Assembly (NCBI GenBank): GCA_023386235.1 | Contig: JAEWKC010000030.1 | Location: forward strand, 60,837 to 124,836 | DNA from: Bacteroidota bacterium | GTDB lineage: Bacteria; Bacteroidota; Bacteroidia; Chitinophagales; Chitinophagaceae | Direction: 5' to 3' | DNA length: 64,000 nt | Part shown: piece by piece, positions 43,576 to 51,544 of the stretch | Layout of the letters: the number at the start of each line of letters is the position of its first letter | Numbering within the stretch: the first letter of the stretch is position 1 | The notes under the pieces: model-generated | Seen by the model: the letters and a program-made list of their open reading frames with translations, nothing else | Databases searched by the model: none | Told to the model about the DNA's origin: nothing | Program-made: the position numbers and the translations under genes

Positions 43576-44613
43576 CTATAAGTGGTTTTTTATGTTATTT
43601 TCTGCAATGCGAATGGCTTTTTGAAGTTTATCTTCTAATACCTTCCGATCTGGAAGCTGTGTCATATATCCTGCAACTTTTATCGGAGAGTTGTCGTCCA
43701 GCATAAGATATTTTATTTGTTCAGGAGATTTTTCACTACAAAGAATAAGACCAATCGGTTTATTTTCTTCCTCCCTGCTTTCATTTTTTTCGAGCCAGCG
43801 CAAATATAACTCCATCTGACCTTTATAAGCAGCTTTAAATTTGCCAAGTTTCAGGTCTATGGCTACGAGGCATCTTAGGCCACGATGATAAAACAATAAG
43901 TCAATATAATAATCCTCATCGTCTATTACAATTCTTTTTTGACGTGATAAAAAAGCAAAATCCGATCCCATTTCTATAATAAACTTTTGCAGGTTTGCGA
44001 GAATGGTTGCCTCCAGGTCTTTTTCGCTGTATGTATCATGAAGTCCTAAAAAGTCTAAAAAGTACGGATCACGGAATGCCAGATCGGGAGTAATCTTCTT
44101 TTCGTTTTTTAGTATTTCCAATTCATTGATGATTGTTTTTTCCGGTTTAGCGCTTATGGCTGTCCGTTCAAAAAGCATACTGTTTATTCGTTCCTGTAAC
44201 GTGCGTACGCTCCATCTTTCGTGAATGCACATTTGTGTGTAGAACTCGCGTTTTACAGCGTCTTTTACAGGGATTAAAATTCGAATATGTGTCCAGCTTA
44301 ATTGTGTACTCATTGCGTACACAATTTCAGCATTTGGAAACAAACTATTAAAATTTACAAATAAATGTAGATTTTTTTTACTGAATCCGGCACCATAAAT
44401 ATTTAATAACTGCTTGCTTAATTCTGCAATTACAGCTTTTCCATAATCGGCCCTGTTGTTTTTTAAAATATCATCATTAATTTGCTTTCCTATATTCCAA
44501 TACAAAATCGTCAGTTCACTATTGACAGTAGCGGCAACACGCTTTCGAGCATTGTCAATAAGAGAAACAATAGACGATACCAGTTGATGGGTATTGGCTT
44601 CAGGCTTCTTCAT
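43576..44613 (-). CDS. DUF1016/YhcG-type PD-(D/E)XK nuclease-domain protein
   Basis: A 345-residue protein. The N-terminal half (about 1-150) has W-N-I-G-K-Q-I and the W-T-H-I-R-I-L-I-P region typical of the DUF1016 N-terminal domain. The C-terminal half has the nuclease motif with Y-Y-I-D-L-L-F-Y-H (Asp) and L-V-A-I-D-L-K-L-G-K-F (D-L-K, the E-x-K position), then G-L-I-L-C. The catalytic residues look intact. Such proteins are scattered accessory genes of unknown role, sometimes seen near restriction or defence genes. It ends 2 bases before the SGNH hydrolase start. Confidence 0.88.
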   Translation of the reverse strand: MKKPEANTHQLVSSIVSLIDNARKRVAATVNSELTILYWNIGKQINDDILKNNRADYGKAVIAELSKQLLNIYGAGFSKKNLHLFVNFNSLFPNAEIVYAMSTQLSWTHIRILIPVKDAVKREFYTQMCIHERWSVRTLQERINSMLFERTAISAKPEKTIINELEILKNEKKITPDLAFRDPYFLDFLGLHDTYSEKDLEATILANLQKFIIEMGSDFAFLSRQKRIVIDDEDYYIDLLFYHRGLRCLVAIDLKLGKFKAAYKGQMELYLRWLEKNESREEENKPIGLILCSEKSPEQIKYLMLDDNSPIKVAGYMTQLPDRKVLEDKLQKAIRIAENNIKNHL

Positions 44614-44672
44614 TCTTTAATGATTTTAAATTCAGAAAGCTAATTTACGAAAGAATCATATTTTTTATAAAA

Positions 44673-44706
44673 GAAAAAAGCTGCCGGGAAAATTCGGCAG
44701 CTTTTA
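44673..44706 (-). terminator. Terminator at the end of the mannan locus
   Basis: AAAAGCTGCCG pairs with CGGCAGCTTTT around an 8-base loop. On the minus strand it follows the GH92 stop by 21 bases and runs into T-rich sequence; A/T tails on both sides would let it work in both directions. It separates GH92 from the DUF1016 gene. Confidence 0.85.
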
Positions 44707-44726
44707 GCAATATTCTAAAAGATAAT

Positions 44727-47012
44727 TTACTTATCTGTACTCATGGAGAACGGATGAGCCGCGTTTCCTATGTTTCTTGTTTTGTTAGGATTGGCGCCCA
44801 TTACAACATTGATGGTTCCGCCTTTGTGCAGGTCAAAATGTTCCAAATAATTTTTTACAACCGGTTTGCCGTTTAGCGTCATGCTTTGTACATATTTGTT
44901 TTGCGGACTATTTGCCGGTGCGTTGATAGTAAGCTTCTTGCCGTTTTCAAAAGTTATTTCTGCTTTCTTGAATAGCGGAGCAGCCGTTACATATTGTGTG
45001 CCGGCGGGCGTTACGGGATAAAACCCGAGTGCTGAAAACACATACCATGCAGAAGTTTGCCCGTTGTCTTCATCGCCACAATAACCGTCGGGTCCGTAGT
45101 GATACATTCTGTCTAATACTTCTCTTACCCAGTATTGCGACTTCCAGGGTTCTGAAGTATAATTGTACAGGTAAGTCATGTGCTGTATGGGTTGGTTACC
45201 GTGTGCATACTGCCCCATGTTCATTACCTGCATTTCGCGCATTTCATGTATAATGCCACCGTAGCGAGAGCCTGTAAAATCGGGAGGCATAATAAAAACA
45301 GAGTCAAGCATATTGATGAATTTTTTATCCCCGCCCATTAAGCCTTTTAGTCCTTCAATATCCTGAAACACGCTCCAAGAGTAGTGCCAGCTGTTGCCTT
45401 CCGTAAAATCTCCGCCCCAGGAATAAGGATTAAAATAATCGGCGAAGTTTCCTTTGCTGTCTTTTGGTGCCATCAGTAAATGTTTAGGATAAAACAGGTT
45501 TTTATAGTTCATTGCTCTCTGCTTGTAAATAGCTATTTCAGATTCGGGCTTTCCTATTGCTTTGCCAAAAGCATAGATGGCATAATCATCATAGGCATAT
45601 TCAAGTGTGCGGGCAACATTTTCGTTTACATTTACATCGTTGGGTACATAGCCAAGCTTGTTGTAATGCTCTACACCTCTGCGTCCCGTAGCGTTAGGAC
45701 CTTCGTTGTTTGCACCATGCACCAATGCTTCCCACAATTTTTCAGTATCGTATCCTCTCAAGCCTTTCAGGTAGGCATCTGAAACCACCGAAGCAGAGTT
45801 GTTGCCGATCATAATACCGCGATATCCCGGCGAAGACCATTCCGGCAGCCAGCCGCCTTCTTTAAAATTATTGATCAAGCCTTCCTGCATTTCCTTAGCA
45901 ATGGAAGGGTATACAAAGTGAAGGAATGGATAAAGAGCGCGGAACGTATCCCAAAAGCCCGTGCCTGCAAACATATAGCCCTTTTCTATATTGCCGTTTT
46001 GAGGGCTATAGTGTACCATTTGATTTGCAGAGTTAAACTCATACATTCTTAACGGGAAGAAAACCATACGGTACAAAGCAGAATAGAACGTGCGCACCTG
46101 TGACTCTGAGCCTCCGCTTACTTTTACTTTACCCAACACATCGTTCCATATTTTTTTTCCTTCATTTTTTAAAGTTTCGAAATTTTTAGTGCCTATTTCC
46201 CTATTAAGATTTACCTGTGCCTGATTGTGGCTGATAAAAGAAGAAGCTACTTTAGCATTTACAACCGTACCGCGCTGCATATTTTTAAAGCCAATAACAG
46301 CACCCGCGTGTTCGCTGGTTATTTCTGTTGCGTTTACGAAGTTGCCATTGTCCCAGCCTTTCACGTAATCAAACGGGCGATCGAATTGAATAACAAAATA
46401 GTTTTTGAAATTCTTTGGCACACCGCCGCTATTGCGGGTTGTATAGCCTATAATTTTATTTTCTGAGGGAATAATTTTTACAAAACTTCCTTTATCAATT
46501 GCATCTATTACTACAAACGCGCTGTCTGTTTTAGGAAAGGTAAACCTGAAGCGTGCCGCTCTTTCGGTAGGTGTAATTTCCGTAGTTACATCATGATCTG
46601 CCAGATACACTTTGTAATAATGGGGCTGTGCCACTTCCGCCTTGTGCGAGAACCAGCTTTCGCGCTCTTTTTCAGTGAAAACCATTTTATTGGTTGTAGG
46701 CATCATGGAAAAATAACCATAGTCATTCATCCAAGGAGAAGGCTGGTGTGTTTGCTTAAATCCATTGATCTTATCGGCCGTATATTGGTATGCCCAGCCG
46801 TTGCCCATTGTATTGGTTTGAGGAGTCCATAAATTCATACCCCAAGGCAAGCCAATGGCCGGGTAAGTATTGCCGTTTGACATTTCAAACTTGGAAAGAG
46901 TACCCATTAATGGATTTACATAATCAACCGGGCTTGCAGGAAATGAATTTACCTGATTGTAAGAAGTAGCTGCAAGTGTTATAAATGCTGCAAACAGAAG
47001 AAGTCTTTTCAT
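44727..47012 (-). CDS. GH92 alpha-mannosidase
   Basis: Exo-acting alpha-1,2- or alpha-1,3/1,4/1,6-mannosidase of family GH92, a Ca-dependent inverting enzyme. The protein is 761 residues with a cleavable signal (about 1-19). T-E-G-N-S-W-H-Y-S-W carries the likely acid Glu, and G-D-E-D-N-G-Q-T-S-A-W the base Asp; G-F-W-D-T-F-R-A-L-Y and N-P-L-M-G-T at the N-terminus are also family marks. It is the last gene of the PUL, set off by terminators on both sides, and probably removes mannan side chains in the periplasm. Linkage cannot be read from sequence. Confidence 0.93.
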   Translation of the reverse strand: MKRLLLFAAFITLAATSYNQVNSFPASPVDYVNPLMGTLSKFEMSNGNTYPAIGLPWGMNLWTPQTNTMGNGWAYQYTADKINGFKQTHQPSPWMNDYGYFSMMPTTNKMVFTEKERESWFSHKAEVAQPHYYKVYLADHDVTTEITPTERAARFRFTFPKTDSAFVVIDAIDKGSFVKIIPSENKIIGYTTRNSGGVPKNFKNYFVIQFDRPFDYVKGWDNGNFVNATEITSEHAGAVIGFKNMQRGTVVNAKVASSFISHNQAQVNLNREIGTKNFETLKNEGKKIWNDVLGKVKVSGGSESQVRTFYSALYRMVFFPLRMYEFNSANQMVHYSPQNGNIEKGYMFAGTGFWDTFRALYPFLHFVYPSIAKEMQEGLINNFKEGGWLPEWSSPGYRGIMIGNNSASVVSDAYLKGLRGYDTEKLWEALVHGANNEGPNATGRRGVEHYNKLGYVPNDVNVNENVARTLEYAYDDYAIYAFGKAIGKPESEIAIYKQRAMNYKNLFYPKHLLMAPKDSKGNFADYFNPYSWGGDFTEGNSWHYSWSVFQDIEGLKGLMGGDKKFINMLDSVFIMPPDFTGSRYGGIIHEMREMQVMNMGQYAHGNQPIQHMTYLYNYTSEPWKSQYWVREVLDRMYHYGPDGYCGDEDNGQTSAWYVFSALGFYPVTPAGTQYVTAAPLFKKAEITFENGKKLTINAPANSPQNKYVQSMTLNGKPVVKNYLEHFDLHKGGTINVVMGANPNKTRNIGNAAHPFSMSTDK

Positions 47013-47079
47013 ATTTTTAAATATTTGTTTATACTATGTTGAATTTAATGTTAGCAAGATGAACCATGTAGTTATCTAT

Positions 47080-47122
47080 AAAAAAGATGCTCTGTAAACA
47101 TACATAAAAATCTACAGAGCAT
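47080..47122 (-). terminator. Terminator after the GH125 gene
   Basis: ATGCTCTGTA and TACAGAGCAT form a 10-bp stem around a 16-base loop; on the minus strand a T-run follows directly. It lies 17 bases beyond the GH125 stop, implying that GH92 needs its own promoter or read-through. Confidence 0.85.
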
Positions 47123-47138
47123 GAAGCCCTTTCTTTTA

Positions 47139-48557
47139 TTATGACAATAAATGTGGTCTCTCTTTTAATGTTTTCCAAAGAAGCTCTCCAAAAAGTGTAT
47201 TCGTCCAGGCGAACCAGGAACGGGTAAATTTCTTGGGATTGTCTTTATGAAAAGATTCGTGCATGAAGCCCGTATCGCCATGTGTTTTACGCAAAGTATC
47301 TATGCACCATTTTATTTCCGAATCGTTTTTTGACGTAAGAGCTTTCATAATGATGCTCATGGGCCAAATCATATCTTGCCCTATGTGCGGGCCGCCGATA
47401 CCCTCTGCTGCCGAGCCTTTATAAAAATGCGGGTTATCTTTTGACCATACAAACTTTCTGGTATTTTGATAAATAGGATCTGTAGAAGGTACACCTTTTA
47501 AATAAGGCATTGCCAGCAAACTGGGAACATTCGCATCATCCATTAAATTATAGCTTTCAAAACCATTTACTTCAAAAGCATATATTTTTCCATATTTACT
47601 GTGTGTAAAAATCGAATGTTTTCTTAAAGCATTTTCTACTTCTGTAGCAAGCGACGTTAATTCCCCCGCAAGTGAATTATTCCTGTGAATTACCCTGAGC
47701 ATTTCTGCCGCCTGTCTTAAACTGGTAACAGCAAAGAAATTGGCAGGAATAAGGAAAGAATAAATGGAAGCGTCATCGCTGGGCCTGAAGGAAGAAACAA
47801 TCAGTCCAACCGGATTTACAGGATTGCCGTATCCATCCATGGGAAGTGAATCTGTAGGACTTTGTGTTCTTCTCTGAAATTTGTATGGGCCGTTACCGTC
47901 TTTACGCTGTTGCTCTTTAAAAGTTTTTAGTGTTGCTTTTATTGCTTCTATCCAATTCTTATCGAAGGGGGTAGTGTTACCCGTTGCTTTCCAATACCCG
48001 TGAGCTAATCTTATAGGGTAGCAAAGAGAATCTATTTCCCATTTTCGCTCGTGTATGCCGGGCTGCATGTCAGTAAAATCGCTCTGCCATTCACCTTTCT
48101 TAGCCGGATCATTATAAAAAGCATTGGCATAAGGATCTATCAATATAAATTCGGTTTGCTTGTTGATAACGCCTTGTATTAATTTGTTTAAAGCCATGTC
48201 TTGTTTTACAAATTCCAGATAGGGGTAAACCTGGGCAGAGCTGTCCCTGAGCCACATAGCGTCTATATCTCCTGTAATAACATAGGTATAAGGCTTTCCG
48301 TTGTTTTCGCTATAGTAAACGGTTGTATCCAACGTGTTGGGAAAGCAATTTTCAAATAACCATACGAGCTCTTTGTTCTTAACTTTAGACTGAAAAGTTT
48401 TGATGGCCTGTTCAACGCTTTTACTTGTAAAATGTCTTTTGTCCGGCGATGTTCTTACTACCGGAAAATTCTGGCTTTTGGCCGCCAAAGACATATTGCC
48501 CATGGCAATGCCTGCACCTAATACGCCTGTTTTCTGTACAAATTCTCTTCGTTTCAT
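47139..48557 (-). CDS. GH125 exo-alpha-1,6-mannosidase
   Basis: An inverting exo-enzyme that trims alpha-1,6-linked mannose. The 472-residue protein starts M-K-R-R-E-F-V-Q-K-T-G, a twin-arginine (Tat) signal, so it is likely folded before export. A-M-W-L-R-D-S-S-A-Q (about 100-110), G-P-H-I-G-Q-D-M-I-W-P (about 392-402) and H-E-S-F-H near the C-terminus are family marks. It lies between the GH76 gene and GH92, with a terminator after it. Confidence 0.92.
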   Translation of the reverse strand: MKRREFVQKTGVLGAGIAMGNMSLAAKSQNFPVVRTSPDKRHFTSKSVEQAIKTFQSKVKNKELVWLFENCFPNTLDTTVYYSENNGKPYTYVITGDIDAMWLRDSSAQVYPYLEFVKQDMALNKLIQGVINKQTEFILIDPYANAFYNDPAKKGEWQSDFTDMQPGIHERKWEIDSLCYPIRLAHGYWKATGNTTPFDKNWIEAIKATLKTFKEQQRKDGNGPYKFQRRTQSPTDSLPMDGYGNPVNPVGLIVSSFRPSDDASIYSFLIPANFFAVTSLRQAAEMLRVIHRNNSLAGELTSLATEVENALRKHSIFTHSKYGKIYAFEVNGFESYNLMDDANVPSLLAMPYLKGVPSTDPIYQNTRKFVWSKDNPHFYKGSAAEGIGGPHIGQDMIWPMSIIMKALTSKNDSEIKWCIDTLRKTHGDTGFMHESFHKDNPKKFTRSWFAWTNTLFGELLWKTLKERPHLLS

Positions 48558-48685
48558 ATATATGTTATTTTATTTATTAGTGGTCATTTTCAGTTTACTA
48601 TATCGTATGTTTTTCTTTTACCGAATAGCACGTCTTAAAAAATCTTATTGCCTGTTAGCGAGCGACAACTCGCAATACTATAAAA

Positions 48686-49813
48686 TTATTTTATAATAGC
48701 CATTTGATGTAGTTCTGCCATAGCTTCTATCAGCATCATGCCGCTTAGTTGAGTGGATAAGTCAATAGTGCCGGCAGGCTGCTTGTTCCAATTATAATTT
48801 ATTAAAAGCGAATGATGATTTACCCCTGATGAATAAAGAGTTTCAGCATTTTTTACTATATAATCAAGAAGCCAGGCTTTGTCTTCTTTTGATACTTCTT
48901 TTAACTTTATCAGTTCTACAAAATATCTGATAAATATACCTTTAAAAAGTCCTCCGTCTCCCTGTCCTTCAGGTTTCAATATGCCACTTGGGGAAACCAG
49001 TTCACTGCTGATAGAACTTTTTGCTGTTTGCAAGGCATGTGCTATATACTGCCTGTTGCCGGTAAGCTTAAACATTTCTACGGAAGCGCCGATAAACAAT
49101 CCCTGATTGTAAGTATAGATGGGTTTCACAAGTTCGCCATTTTTAATACCATCCCACGACAAGCCCGTTTCAGGTTGTATAAGCGTTGGTACCAGCCAGT
49201 TGTAAAACATTTCTGCGGTGTCTCTGTATGCTTTATCGTTAGTAATTTTATAAAGACGCAGCCCCATCATAATTGCAGGGCCGTTTGCAGGAGTGTTTTT
49301 AAATTCGGGAGTTGGTTTAGACCAGGAGAGGCTTCGCCCGTCGTTATTGTTGATTCCGGTTAGCATATCCTGCCACAGTGTCTTTGCCGCATTCAGGTAT
49401 GCAATATCTTTAGTATTCTGATAGGCCCTGATGGACGACAATCCAAGCCACGCCATATCGTCATAATAATCGTTGATAAAACTGTTGTTATTAGTGGCAT
49501 ACATCCCTTGCAAGAGGTTGCGCATTTTTTGAATATATCTTGCGTCTTTTGTTCTTTCATAACCATCCACTAAAACATCAAGCACATGTGCATTGTGCCA
49601 GTAATGAAATTTTTGATTTCCCGCATTGTCCTGCGCATAATATTTGCCGTCTTTAGAAAGGAAAACGCTATTCAACTTTTCTTGAAGATAGTCTGCAAGC
49701 ACATACCATTTATTATTTCCCTGCTGAGAATGCGTTGTTGTATTTTTCACAGCGCATGAAGTAAGAAATATCAAGCCTAAAGAGAGAATTAATAATTGTT
49801 TAGAAAGATGCAT
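48686..49813 (-). CDS. GH76 alpha-1,6-mannanase (second in the locus)
   Basis: Endo-acting retaining alpha-1,6-mannanase. The lipobox is L-T-S-C at Cys20, so it is a surface or periplasmic lipoprotein. The catalytic pair D118-D119 is in Y-Y-D-D-M-A-W, the GH76 signature. Length 375 residues. It follows SusC-SusD of the second pair, so it belongs to the same PUL. It shares a clear plan with the other GH76 (54621-55781), but the two differ through much of the sequence. Confidence 0.93.
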   Translation of the reverse strand: MHLSKQLLILSLGLIFLTSCAVKNTTTHSQQGNNKWYVLADYLQEKLNSVFLSKDGKYYAQDNAGNQKFHYWHNAHVLDVLVDGYERTKDARYIQKMRNLLQGMYATNNNSFINDYYDDMAWLGLSSIRAYQNTKDIAYLNAAKTLWQDMLTGINNNDGRSLSWSKPTPEFKNTPANGPAIMMGLRLYKITNDKAYRDTAEMFYNWLVPTLIQPETGLSWDGIKNGELVKPIYTYNQGLFIGASVEMFKLTGNRQYIAHALQTAKSSISSELVSPSGILKPEGQGDGGLFKGIFIRYFVELIKLKEVSKEDKAWLLDYIVKNAETLYSSGVNHHSLLINYNWNKQPAGTIDLSTQLSGMMLIEAMAELHQMAIIK

Positions 49814-49824
49814 TATAGAATGTT

Positions 49825-49863
49825 TAAAAAAAGAGAGGCCGACGGTAAATTGCAGCCCCTCTG
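49825..49863 (-). terminator. Terminator or attenuator between SusD and GH76
   Basis: On the minus strand AGAGG and CCTCT bracket a loop with partial extra pairing, followed by seven T. It lies 17 bases beyond the SusD stop, so it may shape the ratio of Sus proteins to the downstream GH76. Confidence 0.65.
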
Positions 49864-49879
49864 TATGTTACTACTTTTT

Positions 49880-51517
49880 TTACTCTGTATAACCGGGGTT
49901 TTGTTTAAGATTTGGATTAGCTCCTAGTTGAGTGTTAGGAATAGCGAAAAGTTCTCTATTTGGATCATTGGAAGGGGTATGGTCCCACCAACTTGCTGTT
50001 ACGAACTTATTAAAACGTATTAAATCAGTCCTTCTTTTTCCTTCAAAAATAAATTCTCGTCCTCTTTCTGCTAAGAGTTCATCCATGCTCAGGTTAGCAG
50101 TTGTATATTGTGCACTAGGCCAATCTGCTGTTGAAAAAGCACGTTTTCTAGATGCGTTAATCAGCTCTACAGCCTCTTGCGTAGCTACTCCTCCATTTTT
50201 ACGCATGATAGCTTCCGCTTTGTTGAAATAAATTTCTGTTAGCCTGTATAATATGTAATGGTTTTCTTGATAATTGGCATCAGAAAGTCTTCCTGATTTA
50301 TATTTATTAAACCTCGCTCCACTGTTTTCCTCTCCTTTAGTCATGCCACCCGCGCTAGTTAAGTCTCCTTCACTTTCTCTTCTAATAGAATTTACATATA
50401 CAAAAGGTTTTCCGCTCCACTCTTCGGTTCCGAGCACAGGTTCTGTAGTCCCATATTTGTATTGAGGGCCAAATAGAAACCACTCTTTTTTTCTAAGATC
50501 GTTTTGGGCAAATGCGTCAAAAGCAGACGGAATTGTTACAAAAGCATTCCAGCCGCCATATCCCACGTCTAATACTTGTTTGATATTATCATATCCCATA
50601 AAAAAGCCTCCCCAATCAAATGTAAAACCGCCTTGTCTACTAAAAGCTACTTGAAATAATGGCTCTGGCGAAGTTTTATTTACATTACTGAAAACTTCAT
50701 TAATGTTGGCAGCTAACTTAGGACCTCCATTAATGCCTCCCGCTTGTCCTGAAATTATTTTATCACACGCTGCTATACATTGATCATACATAGGCGTTCC
50801 CACCCATTTTTCAGCATTGAGATATAATTCTGAAAGCATGGCATAGCCAGCCGTTTGTGAAACTCTCCCTATAATTTCATTTGAATATGGTAGAAGATTT
50901 GGAACATTTTCTTCCAATTCCTTTTTTACGAATTCGAACACTTCCGCTTTCGGCCGAGTTTCAGGAGACTGAGGCTCTCCAACTGTAGTAACTATTGGTA
51001 TATTACCCCACAATTCCATAGCTTTCATGTAATGGAATGCTCTTAATACTATCAATTCTGCGTTTATTGCAGTAAGCTCGGTTTGGCTTAACCCTACCTT
51101 AACGGCATCTACTTGTGAGATATCTGCAATAGCAGCATTTACAAAACCTACTCCTGTCCATATCAATCTCCAGGCATCTCTCATTCTTCCTTCATCTGCC
51201 GTCCATGTATGATAATGAAGTCTTATGTGGTCTCCTCCATCATAGCCGTGTCTTCCTTTCTGTGGCCACGCTAATTGATCAGCAGAAGATTCAGAATGAA
51301 ACCAATAGCCATTTTGGCCAGTAGGAGCCATCCACGCCTGCATGTGTGTGAAGGGTCTTAATGCTGCCTGCAAAACTTCCCTTTTATTATTATAAAAATT
51401 GTCTTTTGTTATATCGCTATATGTTTTTTCATCAAGTTTAGTACACCCGGAGATAAGCATTATTAAGCTTGCACTCAACGTAAGTACCATCATTGAATAT
51501 TTATTAGTTATTTTCAT
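49880..51517 (-). CDS. SusD-like glycan-binding lipoprotein (pair 2)
   Basis: Outer-membrane surface lipoprotein that sits on the SusC barrel and captures glycans. The lipobox is L-I-S-G-C near residue 25. The TPR-like helical fold is shown by repeats such as A-E-L-I-V-L-R-A-F-H-Y-M-K-A-M and the C-terminal S-M-D-E-L-L-A-E-R-G-R-E-F-I-F-E-G-K-R-R-type block, ending N-P-G-Y-T-E as SusD proteins do. It is immediately downstream of its SusC partner (27 bases). Confidence 0.92.
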   Translation of the reverse strand: MKITNKYSMMVLTLSASLIMLISGCTKLDEKTYSDITKDNFYNNKREVLQAALRPFTHMQAWMAPTGQNGYWFHSESSADQLAWPQKGRHGYDGGDHIRLHYHTWTADEGRMRDAWRLIWTGVGFVNAAIADISQVDAVKVGLSQTELTAINAELIVLRAFHYMKAMELWGNIPIVTTVGEPQSPETRPKAEVFEFVKKELEENVPNLLPYSNEIIGRVSQTAGYAMLSELYLNAEKWVGTPMYDQCIAACDKIISGQAGGINGGPKLAANINEVFSNVNKTSPEPLFQVAFSRQGGFTFDWGGFFMGYDNIKQVLDVGYGGWNAFVTIPSAFDAFAQNDLRKKEWFLFGPQYKYGTTEPVLGTEEWSGKPFVYVNSIRRESEGDLTSAGGMTKGEENSGARFNKYKSGRLSDANYQENHYILYRLTEIYFNKAEAIMRKNGGVATQEAVELINASRKRAFSTADWPSAQYTTANLSMDELLAERGREFIFEGKRRTDLIRFNKFVTASWWDHTPSNDPNRELFAIPNTQLGANPNLKQNPGYTE

Positions 51518-51544
51518 TATCGAATATTTTTGTGATTAGATATT

